Below the pieces are notes generated by a model. It was not told the origin of the DNA. It saw only the letters and a list, made by a program, of their open reading frames with translations, and searched no databases. The translations under genes were made by a program, and so were the position numbers. Shown here in pieces: positions 12,714 through 12,727 of a stretch of 12,727 bases of DNA. Source of the DNA: an uncultured Christensenella sp. (GTDB lineage Bacteria > Bacillota > Clostridia > Christensenellales > Borkfalkiaceae); assembly GCA_910577375.1 (NCBI GenBank), contig CAJTLT010000010.1, forward strand, positions 1-12,727. The letters run 5' to 3'. Position 1 is the stretch's first letter, and each line of letters opens with the position of its first letter.

Positions 12714-12727
12714 GATATTAATAGAGT

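Overview
The window looks like chromosomal DNA of a low-to-moderate-GC, strictly fermentative Firmicute, most likely an uncultured gut-type member of the Clostridia. The reasons are the mcsA-mcsB-clpC protein-quality-control operon (a Firmicutes hallmark), the GGGtGRT / NifU-like gene pair common in anaerobic Clostridia, pyruvate formate-lyase with its activase, strong GGAGG-type ribosome binding sites and TTGACA/TATAAT promoters. No rRNA, tRNA, CRISPR array or intact transposase was seen. The exact lineage cannot be fixed from the sequence alone.

Layout. 1-310: AT-rich non-coding DNA with a cluster of perfect palindromes (160-264) and possibly the first nine codons of a leftward gene at the edge. 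311-2173: a leftward two-gene operon (NifU-like scaffold, then GGGtGRT protein) with its own promoter and terminator. 2225-6945: a divergent rightward operon of predicted lipoprotein, mcsA, mcsB and clpC, closed by a strong hairpin terminator. The lipoprotein sits where ctsR is usually found. 7019-7734: a hemolysin III/PAQR-type membrane protein with a promoter so close to the start codon that the mRNA may be leaderless. 7741-8177: a good promoter and RBS followed by a small membrane-protein gene broken (or recoded) by an in-frame stop and a frame change. 8228-8940: an AT-rich accessory patch with a small leftward ABM-like protein, the C-terminal remnant of a GNAT acetyltransferase, and several terminators. 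9045-12341: a consensus promoter, a leader of about 135 nt, pflA, pflB and a terminator. 12332-12713: a promoter and an AT-rich orphan gene.

How the genes work together. McsA activates the arginine kinase McsB, which marks damaged proteins with phosphoarginine for unfolding by ClpC and degradation by ClpP (not in the window). PflA uses S-adenosylmethionine and a 4Fe-4S cluster to install the glycyl radical on PflB, which converts pyruvate and CoA to acetyl-CoA and formate. The NifU-like/GGGtGRT pair is probably connected to Fe-S chemistry, but its function is unknown.

The most unusual signals are a terminator-plus-promoter-plus-5'UTR module present twice (8253-8308 and 12332-12388), once orphaned and once driving an orphan gene; the palindrome cluster at the left; the interrupted membrane-protein gene; and the ctsR-less clpC operon led by a lipoprotein. 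No clearly new multi-gene system is evident; most of the window is core metabolism and proteostasis.
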